64,000 nucleotides of DNA, taken from positions 3,968,001 through 4,032,000 of the forward strand of contig OZ252020.1 in NCBI GenBank assembly GCA_965247505.1. Reading direction: 5' to 3'. The notes under the pieces were generated by a model, which was not told the DNA's origin, made no database searches, and worked only from the letters and a program-made list of their open reading frames with translations. Below, one piece after another: positions 61,396 through 64,000 of this stretch (position 1 is the stretch's first letter; each line of letters opens with the position of its first letter). The position numbers were made by a program, and so were the translations under genes. This stretch comes from CAIYRG01 sp965247505. GTDB taxonomy: Bacteria; Pseudomonadota; Alphaproteobacteria; Micropepsales; Micropepsaceae.

Positions 61396-62412
61396 ATGTC
61401 CGCGAGCGCGGCAATCTACGGATGCCAGGGGACCGAACTTTTAGCCGAAGAGCGCGCTTTCTTTCGCGACGTACAGCCCTTTGGCTTTATTCTCTTCGCG
61501 CGCAACTGTGCCGATCCGGAACAAGTTCGATCCCTTTGTGTCGCTTTGCGCGAAACGATCGGCGATACCTCAGCGCTTATTCTAATCGATCATGAAGGCG
61601 GCCGTGTCGCACGCCTCAAGCCGCCGCATTGGCGGTCTCGACCGCCCGTAAGGCAATTCGGCATGATGCATAAGGTCAATCCTGCCGCTGCGCGCGAGGC
61701 GGCCTATCTTGATGCGCGCCTCATCGCCGAGGAATTGCGCGAACTGGGTATCAATGTGGATTGTGCGCCGGTTCTAGATGTGCCGGCAAAGGGCGCGCAC
61801 GAAATCATAGGCGATCGGGCTTATTCCGAAGATGTAAGCATTGTTATCGAACTTGGAGGTGCGGCGATCGAGGGATTTCTCGAGGGCGGAGTTCTGCCGG
61901 TCATTAAGCACGTGCCCGGCCACGGGCGCGCCGAAGCCGACTCCCATCATGCACTGCCGAGGGTGTGCGCCAGTGCCGAGGAATTAAGCGCGCAGGATTT
62001 TGTTCCGTTTAGAAGCCTGAACTTTGCACCGCTCGCAATGACGGCGCATGTTGTTTACGAAGCGCTCGATGCGCAGCGCCCCGCGACGACGAGCCCTAAA
62101 ATCATTCGAGATGTCATACGGGGCGAAATCGGTTTCGATGGATTTTTATTGAGCGACGACATCTCGATGAAGGCGCTCTCGGGTCCGATTGGTGCGCGTG
62201 CGAAGGCGGCTTTGTTTGCGGGCTGCGATGCTGTGCTTCACTGCAACGGTCGCATGGACGAGATGGTTGAAATTGCAGAAACGGTTCCACCTCTTTCCGA
62301 GCGGGCCATGCACCGGGCCGAGGCTGCGCGCGCGCAATTGACAGTAGAGAGTTCACTCGATATCGCGGCGGCGGAAGCAAAGTTTGAGGATATGTTGGGA
62401 GCCGCGGCGTGA
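61396..62412 (+). CDS. nagZ: Beta-N-acetylhexosaminidase NagZ
   Basis: 338 residues, GH3 family enzyme that removes GlcNAc from anhydromuropeptides in peptidoglycan recycling. The substrate loop KHVPGHGRAEADSHHALP (171-188) carries the general acid His, and the nucleophile Asp is in LLSDDISMKA (254/255). LIDHEGGRVARL is also conserved. The stop overlaps the scpA start by four bases. Confidence 0.94.
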   Translation: MSASAAIYGCQGTELLAEERAFFRDVQPFGFILFARNCADPEQVRSLCVALRETIGDTSALILIDHEGGRVARLKPPHWRSRPPVRQFGMMHKVNPAAAREAAYLDARLIAEELRELGINVDCAPVLDVPAKGAHEIIGDRAYSEDVSIVIELGGAAIEGFLEGGVLPVIKHVPGHGRAEADSHHALPRVCASAEELSAQDFVPFRSLNFAPLAMTAHVVYEALDAQRPATTSPKIIRDVIRGEIGFDGFLLSDDISMKALSGPIGARAKAALFAGCDAVLHCNGRMDEMVEIAETVPPLSERAMHRAEAARAQLTVESSLDIAAAEAKFEDMLGAAA

Positions 62413-63218
62413 GCGAGACTGAGGAAATTAAAGATACTGAATTTGGCGCGGCGGCTTCCGCATCGCCCGATGATGCGTTGATTATTGAAGTCGACGGTTT
62501 CGAAGGACCGCTGGATCTATTGCTGGCGCTCGCGCGAACGCAAAAAGTCGATCTCGCCAAGATTTCGGTTCTAAAACTCGCAGATCAGTTTCTTGTCTTT
62601 GTGGAATCCGTGCGCCGGCGCGATCTCGAATTAGCAGCAGATTACTTAGTGATGGCGGCATGGTTGACCTATCTCAAGTCGCGTTTGGTGCTGCCTCAGG
62701 CCAATCCCGAGGAAGTTGCCAGCGCTGAGGAAGCAGCAACATTGCTGCGTTGGCGTTTGCAGCGTCTGGAAGTGATGCGTGCGTCTGCTGCGCGGATCAT
62801 GGCGCGCGAACGCTTGGGCCGGGATGTTTTAGCGCGCGGAGATCCAGAACCTATTGTAGTCATGCGGACCCGCAATTATGTCGATTCGCTTTACGATCTC
62901 CTAAACGCTTATTCGCAGCAGCGCATCAAACGGGCGGGAATGAATGTCTACGAGTTGGTTCGACCGCCGGTCCTTCTAATGGAGGAGGCGCGCGAGCGCA
63001 TAGAACGTGTCATGGGCCAAATTCCACAGTGGAGCTTGCTGACAAAATTTCTACCAAAGGATTGGGGCGCCGGTCCGCGCCGGCGCTCGGCTATTGCCAG
63101 TATGTTCTCGGCCTGCCTGGAAATGACGCGCGATGGACAGCTTGAAATGCGTCAACTCACGACATTTGGAGAATTATTCATAAAAGACCGCCAACCCGAT
63201 ACACAGGAGGGTAAGTGA
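62409..63218 (+). CDS. scpA: Segregation and condensation protein A
   Basis: 269 residues, kleisin subunit of the SMC-ScpAB complex. The N-terminal SMC-binding motif is DGFEGPLDLLLALARTQKVD (37-56), followed by LELAADYLVMAAWLTYLKSRL. The GTG start lies in the nagZ stop (GTGA). The C-terminal winged helix contains EMRQLTTFGELFI. It is one base ahead of the scpB start codon. Confidence 0.94.
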   Translation: MSETEEIKDTEFGAAASASPDDALIIEVDGFEGPLDLLLALARTQKVDLAKISVLKLADQFLVFVESVRRRDLELAADYLVMAAWLTYLKSRLVLPQANPEEVASAEEAATLLRWRLQRLEVMRASAARIMARERLGRDVLARGDPEPIVVMRTRNYVDSLYDLLNAYSQQRIKRAGMNVYELVRPPVLLMEEARERIERVMGQIPQWSLLTKFLPKDWGAGPRRRSAIASMFSACLEMTRDGQLEMRQLTTFGELFIKDRQPDTQEGK

Positions 63219-63219
63219 C

Positions 63220-64000
63220 GTGGTGCGTGCAGCTGGCATTGCCGAGAATATCGTGGAAGAGCCTATTGACGGGGCGAAGGTCAAAATACGACATAGACCG
63301 AAGGTAAAATTACGTATGGCCAAGTCAAAGACGAAATTGAAGCCGGTCCCGAAGCCCGACGAGCCGGAAAGGGATGACCCGGCGGCAGCTGCTGCGCCTG
63401 ATGCAATGCATTTACGCGTTGTAGAGGCTTTGCTTTTTGCTGCATCGGAACCTCTGTCTCCAGCAACACTCGCGGCAGGCCTTCCCGCCGATACCGATGT
63501 TTCGACGATACTTTCGACGCTGCAGTCCAACTATGAGGGGCGCGGGGTAAATCTCGTAATGGTGGCGAGCAAATGGCAGTTTAGAACGGCGAAGGATCTT
63601 GGTTTTCTGCTTCACAAGGAGAAGACGGAAGAGCGCAGACTTTCGCGTGCCGCGATCGAGACATTGGCCATCATCGCCTATCATCAGCCTGTAACACGTG
63701 CAGAGATCGAGGATATTCGCGGAGTCATGGTCAGCAAGGGCACTGTCGATATGCTTATGGAAGTGGGTTGGGTGCGCATTCGCGGCCGTAAGCGTACGCC
63801 CGGACGTCCCGTAACTTATGGAACGACGGAAGGGATGCTTGTTCATTTCGGACTGGAGAGCGTTTCAGACCTACCAGGTCTTGACGAACTCAGAGGGGCG
63901 GGCTTTTTGGAAGCAGCGCCTCCGGCCGGGTTCGCTGTGCCCAATCCTTCGGACGAGCTAGCTGCGGACGAAGACCCATATGAGGAGGAGGAATCTCTTC
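63220..64000 (+). CDS. scpB: Segregation and condensation protein B (3' end outside window)
   Basis: The second ScpAB subunit. From the GTG at 63220 the frame is open to the window edge. The N-terminal 60 residues are basic then acidic and variable. The core starts at MHLRVVEALLFAASEPLSP and includes LSRAAIETLAIIAYHQPVTR, EIEDIRGVMVSKG and RKRTPGRPVTYGTTEGML, the paired winged-helix hallmarks. An ATG at 63316 is a possible shorter start. The acidic tail EDPYEEEES is seen at the edge. Confidence 0.93.
   Translation, partial: MVRAAGIAENIVEEPIDGAKVKIRHRPKVKLRMAKSKTKLKPVPKPDEPERDDPAAAAAPDAMHLRVVEALLFAASEPLSPATLAAGLPADTDVSTILSTLQSNYEGRGVNLVMVASKWQFRTAKDLGFLLHKEKTEERRLSRAAIETLAIIAYHQPVTRAEIEDIRGVMVSKGTVDMLMEVGWVRIRGRKRTPGRPVTYGTTEGMLVHFGLESVSDLPGLDELRGAGFLEAAPPAGFAVPNPSDELAADEDPYEEEESL

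Noticed and set aside
1..64000. CRISPR arrays, prophage or restriction-modification genes
   Set aside because: No regularly spaced repeats, phage structural genes, integrase of the tyrosine type or methyltransferase were seen on either strand.

Overview
This window looks like a chromosomal segment of an alphaproteobacterium; I cannot fix the order. The evidence is the housekeeping gene order: a CBP3-type ubiquinol-cytochrome c chaperone, then YceD, rpmF, plsX, fabH, ihfA, a MerR-type regulator and tRNA-Pro; ctaA beside a DUF2842 gene; rplM-rpsI followed by a type-2 argC; and erpA, dgt, SPOR, nagZ, scpA, scpB. The membrane pyrophosphatase is the K+-independent type. Both edges cut genes: hppA at the left and scpB at the right.

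Layout. 1-7.5 kb is core metabolism: hppA, a BamE-like lipoprotein, the phospholipid/fatty acid initiation genes and IHF-alpha. 7.6-20.1 kb is an accessory, largely periplasmic block. It holds a six-gene operon (VOC protein, orphan TctC-type binding protein, a second binding protein, a second VOC protein, alpha/beta hydrolase, ThDP enzyme). A second set follows: DUF6152, two related secreted proteins and a heme-carrying Vgb-type propeller lipoprotein. 20.1-28.6 kb is again core (ctaA, metY, GST, CoA-binding protein, enoyl-CoA hydratase relative, rplM-rpsI, argC, threonine aldolase).

28.7-48.8 kb is a catabolic/redox island broken up by insertion sequences. Its genes are a two-subunit molybdenum hydroxylase (IorAB-like), a decayed metallo-beta-lactamase-fold gene, a Rieske oxygenase, a Tat-exported amidohydrolase, a second heme-Vgb lipoprotein, a c-type cytochrome and a SoxC-like molybdoenzyme. 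Three near-identical IS256-type elements sit here. Each has its own 8-bp target duplication, so they are separate insertions. One carries an IS3-family element inside it.

48.8-52.1 kb has an alanine/glycine:cation symporter, a cytochrome b561 and a TonB-like/DUF3313 protein. 52.2-58.7 kb is a nest of mobile DNA: an IS30-like remnant split by an IS407-type IS3 element, an IS3 element split by a different IS30-type element, and an IS110-family transposase gene killed by one stop codon. 58.8-64 kb returns to core genes and ends in the ScpAB condensin cluster.

Functional inference: the accessory genes look like exported oxidation machinery for an aromatic, heterocyclic or sulfur-containing organic substrate. 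It would combine a Rieske oxygenase, Mo hydroxylase, ring- or C-C-cleaving VOC/hydrolase proteins, periplasmic Mo enzymes and cytochromes passing electrons to the respiratory chain. The substrate cannot be read from sequence. The most unusual elements are the two heme/propeller lipoproteins, the mirrored VOC-binding protein operon, the IS junction scar at 30981, and the possible guide-RNA end of the IS110 element.
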